Shown piece by piece: positions 50,862 to 59,610 of a DNA stretch of 64,000 bases. Source of the stretch: Psychroserpens luteus. GTDB lineage: Bacteria > Bacteroidota > Bacteroidia > Flavobacteriales > Flavobacteriaceae. The DNA lies in assembly GCF_015319355.1 (NCBI RefSeq), contig NZ_JADILU010000001.1, positions 434,001 through 498,000 on the forward strand. Direction: 5' to 3'. The position numbers and the translations under genes were made by a program. Under the pieces are notes generated by a model that saw only the letters and a list, made by a program, of their open reading frames with translations, was not told the DNA's origin and made no database searches. Position 1 is the stretch's first letter; the number at the start of each line of letters is the position of its first letter.

Positions 50862-52004
50862 TTAAATTTTGTTCAAAATATCTGCTGCAGCTCTTAGGGT
50901 TTTATCCGTTTTAGCAAAACAAAAACGCAGTACTTTATCATCTTTACCTTTTTGGCTTAAAACAGATAGCGGAATTGAAGCAATACCGTAAGTTTTGATT
51001 AAACGTTTGGCAAAATCTACATCATTTTCATCTGTAATGTCAGAATAATCTAATACTTGAAAATAGGCGCCTTTTGATGGTTTAAATTTAAATCTAGATT
51101 CTGAAATTAGATCCAAAAATAAATCACGTTTTTGCTGGAAAAATGAATTTAATCCTAAATAAGTTTCGGGATCTTGCATATAATCTGCAATCCCTTTTTG
51201 TGAGGGATGATGAACTGAAAACACATTAAATTGATGCACTTTTCTAAATTCGTCCATTAAATAGTCTGGCGCACAACAATAGCCGATTTTCCAACCTGTG
51301 TTATGAAATGTTTTTCCAAAAGAAGCAGTAATAAAACTTCGTTCTTTTAAATCTGTAAATAGACAAGCGCTTTGGTGTTGCTCACCATCAAATAAGATAT
51401 GTTCATAAACTTCATCACTCAATACAATAATATTCGTGCCTTTGGTTATTTTTTGAAGTTCTAACATATCTTCCTTATGCCAGATTGTTCCGCTAGGATT
51501 ATGAGGTGAATTAATCAAAATCATCTTGGTTTTAGGAGATATTTTTGAAGCTACTTCTTTCCAATTGACTTTATAATCTGGTGCCGATAATTGAATAGGA
51601 ATTGTTTTACCTCCATTCACTTTAACCGCTGGTTCGTAACAATCATAAGCAGGCATGAAAATTATGACTTCATCATTTGATCTTATAAAAGTTGAAATAA
51701 TTGTGTAAATAGCCTGTGTAGCACCAGCAGTAACCGTAATTTCTTTTTCAGGATCATAAGTCTTATTGTAGAGTAGCTTGTATTTATTTGCAATGGCAAG
51801 TCGTAAATCTAAATTTCCAGCCATAGGTGCATATTGGTTGTAACCATTGTTCATGGCGTGATTGACTAAATCATTTAATTTTTGAGAACTTGGATAATTT
51901 GGGAATCCTTGTGATAGATTTATAGCTTTATTTTTATTTGCCAAAGCACTCATTTCTGTAAAGATATTTGTGCCAATAATTGGCAATTTTGATAGGTGTT
52001 CCAT
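50862..52004 (-). CDS. PLP aminotransferase, methionine/kynurenine (glutamine transaminase K) type
   Basis: This is a fold-type I aminotransferase that probably transaminates methionine, glutamine or aromatic acids with keto acids. The 380 residues show NLSQGFPNYPS (about 29-39), the substrate-loop NGYNQYAPMAGNLDLR (about 53-68), LINSPHNPSGTIW (about 163-175), SDEVYEHILFDG and the Schiff-base lysine K231 in ASFGKTFHNTGWKIGY. YbdL-like methionine aminotransferases and KAT share all of these. With the omega-amidase-like gene nearby on the same strand, a glutamine transaminase K / omega-amidase route is plausible. Kynurenine transamination after tryptophan dioxygenase is an alternative. Confidence 0.9.
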   Translation of the reverse strand: MEHLSKLPIIGTNIFTEMSALANKNKAINLSQGFPNYPSSQKLNDLVNHAMNNGYNQYAPMAGNLDLRLAIANKYKLLYNKTYDPEKEITVTAGATQAIYTIISTFIRSNDEVIIFMPAYDCYEPAVKVNGGKTIPIQLSAPDYKVNWKEVASKISPKTKMILINSPHNPSGTIWHKEDMLELQKITKGTNIIVLSDEVYEHILFDGEQHQSACLFTDLKERSFITASFGKTFHNTGWKIGYCCAPDYLMDEFRKVHQFNVFSVHHPSQKGIADYMQDPETYLGLNSFFQQKRDLFLDLISESRFKFKPSKGAYFQVLDYSDITDENDVDFAKRLIKTYGIASIPLSVLSQKGKDDKVLRFCFAKTDKTLRAAADILNKI

Positions 52005-52318
52005 AGTTTATATAATACTGAATTTATAAAATTTCCGTTTAGGTAATATAAAAAAAACGATACTTCTGTTTTGGTTTATTTTTATTCGGTTTTCGAATAA
52101 ATGGAGAAAAGCACAAACGATCTATTTGTAGACTTGTGCTGTGATATAAATTAAATTATTGTTTGAGTTCAGAACTGAACTAAGTGAATTTTTAAGTTAC
52201 AAAGAATAATTTGTAATAAGGCATGTTAGGGAGGATATTATAATGTCTATGTTTGGTCATTTAGATTGGTGTTCCATATTTAGAGATACTAAATCCATCG
52301 ATACACCGTTAAACTTGT
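52005..52318. other. Divergent intergenic region with three inverted repeats
   Basis: The gap between the aminotransferase and the 52.3-kb lipoprotein gene holds stem-loops at 52081-52101 (TTTATTCG with CGAATAAA), 52110-52140 (AGCACAA with TTGTGCT, inner TCTA/TAGA) and 52167-52180 (GTTCAG with CTGAAC). None has a T-run. No tRNA or convincing gene is seen. Confidence 0.5.
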
Positions 52319-53101
52319 ATGTCAAAAATTACTCTTCTTTTATTCTGTATTTTAGTTTTTGGGTGTAACTCTAAGCAAGAAAAAAAAGTGGTCATAACTA
52401 CAATTAAAAATAGTGAAACTGTTATTAAAGAAATACCTGAAGAATTATTGATAGATTCTATAAAACTCAATCTCAACTTCAAACCCAAAGGCAATTATAT
52501 ATCTATTTTAAATAAGATAGAAACAGATAAAACTTACTTTAAAACGCTACATCAAACCAATCCAACAAAAGCGATTGATAGCGCATCTCAATATTTATAT
52601 TCAAAATTGCTGAATGATATCGTTCCTCATTGGTACGGAACAGAATGGGATTTTAACGGTCACACCAATTCTCCAAATGACGGTGAAATTGCTTGCGGGT
52701 ATTTTGTGTCAACGACTTTAAAACATTTCGGATTTAATCTCAATCGTTATAAAATGGCGCAACAAGCTGGATTAATTGAAGCCATAATGTTACAACCTAA
52801 ATCGCAACTTAAAATTTATAGAAACGAGTCTTTTGAGTCTTTAAAACAAAAAGTAAATTCGGTTTATAACGATGGGGTTTACTTTGTAGGCTTAGATAAC
52901 CATGTTGGTTACGTTTTAGTAAAAGACAAAGAACTTTACTTTTTACATTCTAGTTATTGTGATGATAAAGTGGTTATTGAATTAGCAGAAAAGGCTGCAT
53001 GTTTCTCTTCTAATATTTATGTGTTTGCTGAAATATCAACTAATAAAAATTTAGTTAAAAATTGGATCTTCAATACACGTTTGAGTGTGCCTGCCAATTA
53101 G
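52319..53101 (+). CDS. Lipoprotein with papain-fold-like (NlpC/CHAP-like) features
   Basis: The 260-residue protein has lipobox LVFGC with Cys at residue 16. The rest looks like a divergent cysteine-peptidase or amidase fold: C126 lies at the start of a helix after a polar loop (PNDGEIACGYFVSTTLKHFGF), H195 starts a strand (FVGLDNHVGYVLV), and a polar strand (YFLHSSYCDDKVV) follows. This Cys-His-polar order is typical of NlpC/P60 and related papain-like enzymes. I have no family name for it, so the catalytic reading is inference. It is followed 50 bases later by the S46 peptidase gene on the same strand. Confidence 0.7.
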   Translation: MSKITLLLFCILVFGCNSKQEKKVVITTIKNSETVIKEIPEELLIDSIKLNLNFKPKGNYISILNKIETDKTYFKTLHQTNPTKAIDSASQYLYSKLLNDIVPHWYGTEWDFNGHTNSPNDGEIACGYFVSTTLKHFGFNLNRYKMAQQAGLIEAIMLQPKSQLKIYRNESFESLKQKVNSVYNDGVYFVGLDNHVGYVLVKDKELYFLHSSYCDDKVVIELAEKAACFSSNIYVFAEISTNKNLVKNWIFNTRLSVPAN

Positions 53102-53151
53102 AGATATATGTGAGTATTTTTTTATCTTTACGTGCATAAAAAATACGCACT

Positions 53152-55239
53152 ATGAGATTTTTAAAAATTATATTCTTTTTCATTGCTTTTCAACTATCTG
53201 CTCAGCAGGGTGGTATGTGGATTCCTTCACTTTTAGAAGGAATGAACGAAACCGAAATGCAAAGTCTTGGCAGTAAATTAACCGCTAAAGATATTTATGA
53301 TGTCAATAATTCTAGTTTAAAAGATGCCATCGGACATTTTAATGGTGGTTGCACAACCGAAGTGATTTCTCCAAAAGGATTAATTCTTACCAATCATCAT
53401 TGTGGTTTTGGTCAAATTCAATCGCACTCTTCTTTAGAAAATGATTATTTAAAAGATGGGTTTTGGGCAATGTCTTTAGACGAAGAATTGCCAAACGAAG
53501 GATTGTATGTCGAGTTTATAGTCAGTATTCATGATGTGACTAGTCAAGTTTTAGAAGGCTTAGATGATACAATGACCGAAACAGATAAACAATCTCAAAT
53601 CTCCAAAAATGGAAACGGAGTTTTAAAAGATTGGTCAAAAGAAACGTGGCAAGATGTTAAGCTTAAATCTTTTTTTAAAGGCAATCAATATTTTCTTTTT
53701 GTGACTGAGCGTTTTGAAGATATTCGTTTAGTTGGTGCACCTCCAACAAGTATTGGGAAATTTGGTAGTGATACAGATAACTGGGTATTTCCAAGACATA
53801 CAGGTGATTTTTCTTTATTCCGAATTTATGCAGATGCTAACAATCGTCCAGCAACTTATAGTAAAAATAACAAGCCATATAAGCCAAAACACTTTTTGCC
53901 AGTATCTTTAGATGGTATTGAAGAAGGTGATTTTACAATGGTTTTTGGATTTCCAGGTACTACAGATGAGTATTTGCCAGCAGTTGCTATTGAGCATATT
54001 ACTCAAGAATATAATCCAACCAATATTGCAATTCGTGAAGCTGCTTTAAAAGTGATAGATGCAAAAATGAAAACTAGTGATGATGTACGTATTAAATACG
54101 CATCAAAGCAAGCAAGAATTGCTAATGCATGGAAAAAATGGATTGGTGAAAACTTAGGAATCAAGAAAAGTAACGCAGTAGCAAAACGTCGTGAATTTGA
54201 AGCTACGTTTACCAAAGCGCTTAAAGAAAAAGGTATGGAAGATACCTACGGAAATATTCTACCAGAATTTGATCGCTTATATAAAGACTTTTCGGCTATA
54301 AACATCAAACGTAGAAACTTTATCGAAGTCTTTTTTGTGACTAATGAGCTTATGAATATGACATTGAGAGCATATCAAATGGAACTAGCAATCTCTAAAA
54401 ATCCTGATGATTTTAAGAAAGCAAAAGAGGTTTTAGAAAACAGATTAAAAGGCACTCATAAAAATTATGATGTAGAAGTAGACAAAGGTGTTTTTGAAGC
54501 TGTAATGCCATTCTATAATAAAAATGTTGATGCTAGTATTTATAACAAGTCTGCATTTACAAATTTAGATAGTGCATTAAAATTACTTGAAGGAAAACCG
54601 AATGAAGTTATTAAAAAACTGAATAAAGATGCTGCATATAAGTATGCAAAACCTATGATTGAAGAGTTTTACAACGAGATTAACTCAGAGTACCAGCAAA
54701 AAAACGAACCAATCACATCGTTACAAACCACATACATGACAGCTTTAATGAAGGTATTGCCAGAAGAGCGTTATTTCCCAGATGCTAACAGTACGCTTCG
54801 TGTGACTTATGGTCAAGTTCGTGGTTATTCCCCTAGAGATGCTGTGTATTATAATCCAGTGAGTTATTTAGATGGTGTGATTGAGAAATATGTGCCTGGA
54901 GATTATGAATTTGATGTGCCTCAAAAACTTATAGATTTATATGATGCTAAAGATTATGGGCAATATGCTGATACCAACGGAAAAGTGCCAGTTTGCTTTT
55001 TAGGAACAAACCACACGACTGGAGGAAACTCAGGAAGTCCAGCTATAGATGCTGAAGGTAATTTAACGGGTTTAAATTTTGATCGCGTTTGGGAAGGAAC
55101 CATGAGCGACATGAATTACGATCCAGAAATTTGCCGAAACATTATGGTTGACATTCGTTATGTGCTTTTTATTATAGATAAATATGCAGGCGCAAAACAT
55201 TTGATTGATGAAATGAAGTTGGTGCATCCTAAGAAATAA
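53152..55239 (+). CDS. S46 dipeptidyl peptidase, DPP11 type
   Basis: This secreted serine peptidase releases N-terminal dipeptides from oligopeptides and is found mostly in Bacteroidota. A signal peptide (cleavage after LSAQ, residue 18) precedes the chymotrypsin-like double barrel split by a helical domain. Visible are the catalytic His in LTNHHCGFGQ (about residue 82), the Asp region in DTDNWVFPRHTGDFSLFRIYAD (quoted in part: NWVFPRHTGDFSLFRIYAD) and the nucleophile S627 in TGGNSGSPAI. R645, exactly 18 residues after the serine, matches the arginine that gives DPP11 its Asp/Glu preference (Gly in DPP7). Length of 695 is near the roughly 720 of the family. A strong terminator follows. Confidence 0.93.
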   Translation: MRFLKIIFFFIAFQLSAQQGGMWIPSLLEGMNETEMQSLGSKLTAKDIYDVNNSSLKDAIGHFNGGCTTEVISPKGLILTNHHCGFGQIQSHSSLENDYLKDGFWAMSLDEELPNEGLYVEFIVSIHDVTSQVLEGLDDTMTETDKQSQISKNGNGVLKDWSKETWQDVKLKSFFKGNQYFLFVTERFEDIRLVGAPPTSIGKFGSDTDNWVFPRHTGDFSLFRIYADANNRPATYSKNNKPYKPKHFLPVSLDGIEEGDFTMVFGFPGTTDEYLPAVAIEHITQEYNPTNIAIREAALKVIDAKMKTSDDVRIKYASKQARIANAWKKWIGENLGIKKSNAVAKRREFEATFTKALKEKGMEDTYGNILPEFDRLYKDFSAINIKRRNFIEVFFVTNELMNMTLRAYQMELAISKNPDDFKKAKEVLENRLKGTHKNYDVEVDKGVFEAVMPFYNKNVDASIYNKSAFTNLDSALKLLEGKPNEVIKKLNKDAAYKYAKPMIEEFYNEINSEYQQKNEPITSLQTTYMTALMKVLPEERYFPDANSTLRVTYGQVRGYSPRDAVYYNPVSYLDGVIEKYVPGDYEFDVPQKLIDLYDAKDYGQYADTNGKVPVCFLGTNHTTGGNSGSPAIDAEGNLTGLNFDRVWEGTMSDMNYDPEICRNIMVDIRYVLFIIDKYAGAKHLIDEMKLVHPKK

Positions 55240-55256
55240 GAGATTATACATCTTAT

Positions 55257-55290
55257 AAAAAAACCTCTCTAGATTTAGAGAGGTTTTTTT
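55257..55290. terminator. Bidirectional intrinsic terminator
   Basis: The stem CCTCTCTA with TAGAGAGG, extended by seven A-T pairs to 15 bp, has a GATT loop. It separates the convergent DPP11 and DUF1569 genes. Confidence 0.92.
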
Positions 55291-55300
55291 ATAAGCTATT

Positions 55301-55765
55301 TTACTTTCCAACAATATCACCAATAATCTTCAAATGGTGATTCGTATGAATTTCTAAAAATCTATAAATTCTTGATGTATTCACATTTCCGAATAAAGGA
55401 TGTTTGAAATATGCATTCTTGTCTAAACTCGCTATACTGTTAACATTAGTCTTTGCCAACTCAATTTGAGATATGAGGTCTTCTTTTGAAACGGTTTCTG
55501 GTGGTATCACATATTTTGGAGCTTTAGCTTTTCCTCTGGGAAAAAAACCAAGCGTGAAGAATACTTTTCCTAAAAAGCTAAAGTTGTTTTTATAAGTTTC
55601 AGGATCTGATGACTGGAGTGTTTCGCATACTCTATTAATCACTTTAAGACTATGATCTGTATGCCAAGCAACATCACTTTTAGATATTTTAGGATTAAAA
55701 ATACTATGATTTTCTATATGAGTTTCTAAGTTATTAAGGAGACTGTTTATTTTTTTTGAACTCAT
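55301..55765 (-). CDS. DUF1569 protein with DinB-like fold
   Basis: This 154-residue protein belongs to DUF1569, part of the DinB/YfiT-like four-helix metal-binding superfamily. Putative metal ligands are His in VAWHTDHSLKVI (about residues 34-37) and His in FLEIHTNHHLKII (about 139-143). The conserved FFPRGKAKAPKYVIPPE block is present. DinB-like proteins include thiol transferases using bacillithiol or mycothiol; the reaction of DUF1569 members is not known to me. It stands alone on the minus strand. Confidence 0.85.
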   Translation of the reverse strand: MSSKKINSLLNNLETHIENHSIFNPKISKSDVAWHTDHSLKVINRVCETLQSSDPETYKNNFSFLGKVFFTLGFFPRGKAKAPKYVIPPETVSKEDLISQIELAKTNVNSIASLDKNAYFKHPLFGNVNTSRIYRFLEIHTNHHLKIIGDIVGK

Positions 55766-55829
55766 GGGTTTTATTTTGAAGATTGTGAAGTTAACAAATA
55801 AAACGAGATAATAGTGAGTAATGGGCTCC

Positions 55830-55847
55830 TTCCTTTAGCTAAAGGAA
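55830..55847. repeat. 18-bp perfect palindrome in an intergenic region
   Basis: TTCCTTTAGCTAAAGGAA is a perfect palindrome, imperfectly extended on both sides (CTCC before, TGTGGG after, then TTTTTAT). It may be a REP-like hairpin, or a weak plus-strand terminator. No gene is read toward it on the plus strand. Confidence 0.5.
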
Positions 55848-55972
55848 TGTGGGTTTTTATAAAATAAAAACTCGGATGTTTTGTCGAAAAATAAGCATAG
55901 CGCATTTTTATTGTACTAAGGCTATAAAAAGAGTTTAAGTTACAAAATAGCGCCTCGCAATGAAATAAATAG

Positions 55973-56002
55973 AAAACCCCAAACAATTATGTTTGGGGTT
56001 TT
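55973..56002 (-). terminator. Intrinsic terminator of the 56-kb lipoprotein gene
   Basis: The perfect 12-bp stem AAAACCCCAAAC with GTTTGGGGTTTT has a 6-nt loop, placed right after the stop codon on the minus strand. Confidence 0.85.
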
Positions 56003-56019
56003 AATCTTAAATATATAGT

Positions 56020-57378
56020 TTAAAAATAAATAACGTTGGTTGAAGGTTGTAGACCATCAACAGATATGGATAAAAAATCTTTGATACCACCATCTGCACC
56101 TGGTACAGAGAGACTAATGGTAGAGTTTCCTTGTGGTAATGAAACAGTAATACTATCTGTGTACCCATCTGTTCCAACCACAATAATTGTAGCGTTTGAA
56201 ACAGCTTCTATACAATTTATTACAGCATTTACAATATAATCTTGACCTGGACTTGGATCGCTAGGATTCGTGTAAAAATCGTTAATCTTCGTTACAGAAG
56301 GCAATGTAATATTAATATCGTTAAATGGTCCTGATGTTGGAAAATCGCCAGTTTCTTGTCCAATAATATAATTATCACCATCGATATAAATGGCTGGCTT
56401 GAACGTGAATGTTGATGGAATGTTCTCTTCTAATGCTTCAGATTCGCAGATAGCACCCAATACAGATAAACCACCATCTCCAGATGCACCTAATGTTCCA
56501 CAATAAAGATTAAGAGCATTTATCAATGACTCACATCCTACAAAAACTGGTAAACTTACTGCAGTGAATACAGATGAAATAGTTGCACAAAGTGTTACTT
56601 GTGAGCCAGGAATGGTATTAAAAAAATCTAATCCAGTACAAATCGGACTCAAAGCACTTTCAACACTAGAACAAATTTCACTGAGTTGTATGGCAGATGG
56701 TTGAGGTTGGTCTACAATTAAACAATAGTTACCATTTCCATCAGAAGTTGCTATATATTGTGCTTGATAATTAGGTGCATCTACACCTTTTGCTAATAGC
56801 ATGATTGTTGCATTATTGAATGGGTCTCCACACTTTTCAAGTGATATTTTAAGATTGGAAATATCGCAATTTGCTGTAGTACGACGCTCTATTTCTTTAG
56901 TATTCAAAAGTTTAATTTTTTTATTTACTCTCGTGTTTCCTTGCTGAATAGAACTTTTAGTATCTTCTTGAAAACTGTTAAGAGGAAAACTTAACCGGTT
57001 CTCACCAAGTGATGTTGTGACAGAGATTCTAGGATCATTTATATCTTCGTAGTTAAACTTAATTGATGAGCCATCTGAAGCAAACACTTTAGCAGGTCTT
57101 CCAGAATCATCAATTTGCGTATAGACTGGTGTTTCAGAATCTGGAGTTTGAACACCAATGAGGTTACAATTTAGAGCTCTTCCTAATTCATCTTTTTCAC
57201 CATAATATGAAATAGTGATATTGTCTGATCGCTCTAACTTCAATAATAATGGATTTGCTGGGTTTAAAGAAACATACTTTTTTATTTCTAGTTCATTTTT
57301 ATTTATACCATCTTCTTTACTACAGCTTATTACCAATAAGGCAAATACAAAGAAAGATAAAGTTTTGAATGTTTTCAT
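56020..57378 (-). CDS. Large exported lipoprotein of unknown function
   Basis: From the start at 57378 (MKTFKTLSFF) the protein has 452 residues with lipobox LVISCS at about residue 19; an upstream in-frame ATG at 57399 would add seven residues and is less likely. The N-terminal part (about 30-140) repeats YD/RHS-like short strands (YYGEKDELGRALNCNLIGV), the middle contains many Cys (at least nine between residues 165 and 330: DISNLKISLEKCGDPFNN and later), and the C-terminal 110 residues look like a beta-sandwich (PSVTKINDFYTNPSDPSPGQ, then TIIVVGTDGYTDSITVSLPQ). I cannot assign a family. It is a single gene with a strong terminator. Confidence 0.7.
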   Translation of the reverse strand: MKTFKTLSFFVFALLVISCSKEDGINKNELEIKKYVSLNPANPLLLKLERSDNITISYYGEKDELGRALNCNLIGVQTPDSETPVYTQIDDSGRPAKVFASDGSSIKFNYEDINDPRISVTTSLGENRLSFPLNSFQEDTKSSIQQGNTRVNKKIKLLNTKEIERRTTANCDISNLKISLEKCGDPFNNATIMLLAKGVDAPNYQAQYIATSDGNGNYCLIVDQPQPSAIQLSEICSSVESALSPICTGLDFFNTIPGSQVTLCATISSVFTAVSLPVFVGCESLINALNLYCGTLGASGDGGLSVLGAICESEALEENIPSTFTFKPAIYIDGDNYIIGQETGDFPTSGPFNDINITLPSVTKINDFYTNPSDPSPGQDYIVNAVINCIEAVSNATIIVVGTDGYTDSITVSLPQGNSTISLSVPGADGGIKDFLSISVDGLQPSTNVIYF

Positions 57379-57458
57379 AATATAAGTTTTAGAATTCAAT
57401 GTAAACTTAATATCTAACTTGTTACAAAAACATACCTAATACAAGGTATTTAAATAAA

Positions 57459-57486
57459 AAAACTCTTACGTTTCTGTAAGAGTTTT
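57459..57486 (-). terminator. Intrinsic terminator of ahcY
   Basis: The perfect 11-bp stem AAAACTCTTAC with GTAAGAGTTTT has a 6-nt loop and on the minus strand is followed by TTTATTT. Confidence 0.85.
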
Positions 57487-57532
57487 ATAACTATTTATAG
57501 TTGAGATTCTTCGCTTACGCTGTGAACAACAA

Positions 57533-58846
57533 TTAGTATCTGTAATGCTCAGGCTTATATGGTCCTTCAACTTTCACACCAATATAATCTGCTTGGTATT
57601 CTGCTAATTCAGTAAGCTCAACACCAATTTTTTCTAAGTGTAATTTTGCTACTTTTTCATCTAAATACTTTGGTAACATGTATACATCATTTTTGTATGC
57701 TGCACTGTTTTTCCAAAGTTCGATTTGTGCTAACGTTTGGTTCGTAAATGAATTACTCATTACAAAACTAGGGTGTCCTGTTGCACAACCTAAGTTTACT
57801 AAACGTCCTTCAGCTAAAAGGATAATATCTTTTCCGTCAATGTTGTATTTGTCAACTTGAGGCTTGATCGTATCTTTAGTATGACCATGCTTTTCATTTA
57901 ACCAACCAACTTGAATTTCATTATCAAAGTGACCAATGTTTGCAACAATTACTTTGTCTTTCATTGCTTCAAAATGCTCAGCACGAACAATATCTTTATT
58001 TCCTGTAGTAGTAATAATGATATCACTATTTCCAACAACTGTTTCTAATTTTTTAACCTCAAAACCGTCCATTGCAGCTTGTAAAGCACAAATTGGATCA
58101 ATCTCAGTAACTGTAACTATACTTCCTGCTCCTTTAAATGATGCAGCAGTACCTTTACCAACATCACCATAACCACAAACAGTAACACGTTTTCCTGCTA
58201 ACATAATATCTGTTGCACGACGAATTGCATCTACTGCAGACTCTTTACAACCGTATTTATTATCGAATTTCGATTTAGTAACAGAATCGTTTACGTTGAT
58301 TGCAGGCATTGTTAATGTACCATTTTTTACACGCTCGTATAATCTATGAACACCTGTAGTTGTTTCTTCAGATAATCCTTTAATTCCTGCAGATAATTCT
58401 GGGTATTTATCTAAAACCATGTTAGTTAAATCACCACCATCATCTAATATCATATTTAATGGCTTACGGTCTTCTCCAAAGAAAAGTGTTTGTTCTATAC
58501 ACCAATCAAATTCTTCTTCAGTCATATCTTTCCAAGCATACACAGCAGTTCCAGCATCTGCAATTGCAGCAGCAGCTTGATCTTGTGTAGAGAAAATGTT
58601 ACAAGAACTCCAAGTAACTTCTGCTCCTAAAGCTTGTAATGTTTCAATTAAAACAGCAGTTTGGATAGTCATGTGTAAACATCCAGCAATACGTGCTCCT
58701 TTTAAAGGCTGCTCGTTTTTATACTCTTCACGTAAACTCATTAAACCTGGCATCTCTGCTTCGGCTAAATTAATTTCTTTTCTTCCCCAAGCAGCAAGAG
58801 ACATATCTTTTACTTTATTAGGTACGTAAGTCGTTGTTTTATTCAT
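57533..58846 (-). CDS. ahcY: Adenosylhomocysteinase
   Basis: The enzyme hydrolyses S-adenosylhomocysteine to adenosine and homocysteine and so removes the inhibitory product of methyltransferases; it uses tightly bound NAD. The 437 residues show [20 protein letters not shown] (about 51-70), [12 protein letters not shown] (about 133-144), the catalytic Lys/Asp stretch [18 protein letters not shown] (about 182-199), the NAD-binding loop [19 protein letters not shown] (about 219-237) and the terminal [13 protein letters not shown]. It has its own promoter about 107 bases upstream and a terminator, so it is monocistronic, divergent from the phosphopantetheinyl transferase gene. Confidence 0.97.
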   Translation of the reverse strand: MNKTTTYVPNKVKDMSLAAWGRKEINLAEAEMPGLMSLREEYKNEQPLKGARIAGCLHMTIQTAVLIETLQALGAEVTWSSCNIFSTQDQAAAAIADAGTAVYAWKDMTEEEFDWCIEQTLFFGEDRKPLNMILDDGGDLTNMVLDKYPELSAGIKGLSEETTTGVHRLYERVKNGTLTMPAINVNDSVTKSKFDNKYGCKESAVDAIRRATDIMLAGKRVTVCGYGDVGKGTAASFKGAGSIVTVTEIDPICALQAAMDGFEVKKLETVVGNSDIIITTTGNKDIVRAEHFEAMKDKVIVANIGHFDNEIQVGWLNEKHGHTKDTIKPQVDKYNIDGKDIILLAEGRLVNLGCATGHPSFVMSNSFTNQTLAQIELWKNSAAYKNDVYMLPKYLDEKVAKLHLEKIGVELTELAEYQADYIGVKVEGPYKPEHYRY

Positions 58847-58952
58847 TTGTCTATTTTTATTTCTTAATTTTTAATAAGGTTTACCTTTGGCATTAGAGTT
58901 TAAAATTGGTTAAATTCGCTTGTCTAAAAAATACAATCCGCCTTAGGCGCTG

Positions 58953-58960
58953 CAAAGATA
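58953..58960 (-). promoter_or_regulatory. TAnnTTTG promoter box of ahcY
   Basis: On the minus strand the box reads TATCTTTG, a perfect match, and is followed by the short inverted repeat CGCCT-T-AGGCG (read on plus at 58939-58949), which would lie at the 5' end of the mRNA. The leader is about 100 nt. Confidence 0.6.
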
Positions 58961-58983
58961 ACCATTAAGTTTCAGATAATTAA

Positions 58984-59610
58984 ATGCCACTTTATAAAAC
59001 TATCCAACCAAATTCACAAACTACTGTTAAAATCTGGAAGATTACAGAGTCTTACGATGAATTGATAAAACCACTAGATCTTAAACCAAACAGTTTAGAG
59101 CGTGTCTTAGGAATGAAAAGTGAGCTTCATCAACGTGGTTTTTTAAGCGTTCGTCATCTGCTAAGAGAATTTGGTTACACAGATCAAGATTTGTACTACG
59201 ATGAGAATGGAAAACCACATTTAAAAGATGATAAATATATTTCTATTACACATTCGTTCACGTTTTCTGGAGTTATAATTTCTTCTTCGGAAATTGGCAT
59301 AGACATAGAAAAACAGCGAGATAAAATTGCAATCATCGCCAAGAAATTTGTGGATTATGAGTTTAAATATCTCTCTAAAACAGATGAAGATTACATTAAA
59401 AAACTCACTGTTATTTGGGGAATTAAAGAATCCCTCTATAAATTGTTTGCCACTCCTGGGATGTTATTTAGGGAACATTTTTTAGTCATTCCATTTATGC
59501 TGGAAGATGGAGAAACGATTGCCTGGATAGATTATAAAGGCAAAAAATATAGATATAATACGCATTTCTTAGAATTTGAAGGGTTCTCTTGTGCTTTTGT
59601 AACGACTTAA
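58984..59610 (+). CDS. 4'-phosphopantetheinyl transferase superfamily protein
   Basis: The enzyme transfers phosphopantetheine from CoA to a serine of carrier proteins. The 208-residue Sfp/AcpT-like protein shows the conserved KPHLKDDKYISITHSF block (about 77-92), the metal-binding GIDIEKQRDKI (about 108-118; Asp and Glu) and the WGIKESLYKLF motif (about 143-153) with the catalytic Lys/Glu pair. The next gene, GGGP synthase, begins at the base directly after its stop, so both are cotranscribed. Which carrier protein it serves, fatty acid ACP or a secondary pathway, is open. Confidence 0.9.
   Translation: MPLYKTIQPNSQTTVKIWKITESYDELIKPLDLKPNSLERVLGMKSELHQRGFLSVRHLLREFGYTDQDLYYDENGKPHLKDDKYISITHSFTFSGVIISSSEIGIDIEKQRDKIAIIAKKFVDYEFKYLSKTDEDYIKKLTVIWGIKESLYKLFATPGMLFREHFLVIPFMLEDGETIAWIDYKGKKYRYNTHFLEFEGFSCAFVTT

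Noticed and set aside
52243-52368. 41-codon frame preceded by GGGAGG and overlapping the 52.3-kb lipoprotein start
   Set aside because: It overlaps the signal peptide of a well-supported gene in another frame, has no recognisable sequence, and purine-rich Shine-Dalgarno signals are not generally used in Bacteroidota.
58847-58952. Possible SAH or SAM riboswitch in the ahcY leader
   Set aside because: Apart from one short GC hairpin at the predicted 5' end I cannot match any known consensus of these riboswitches.
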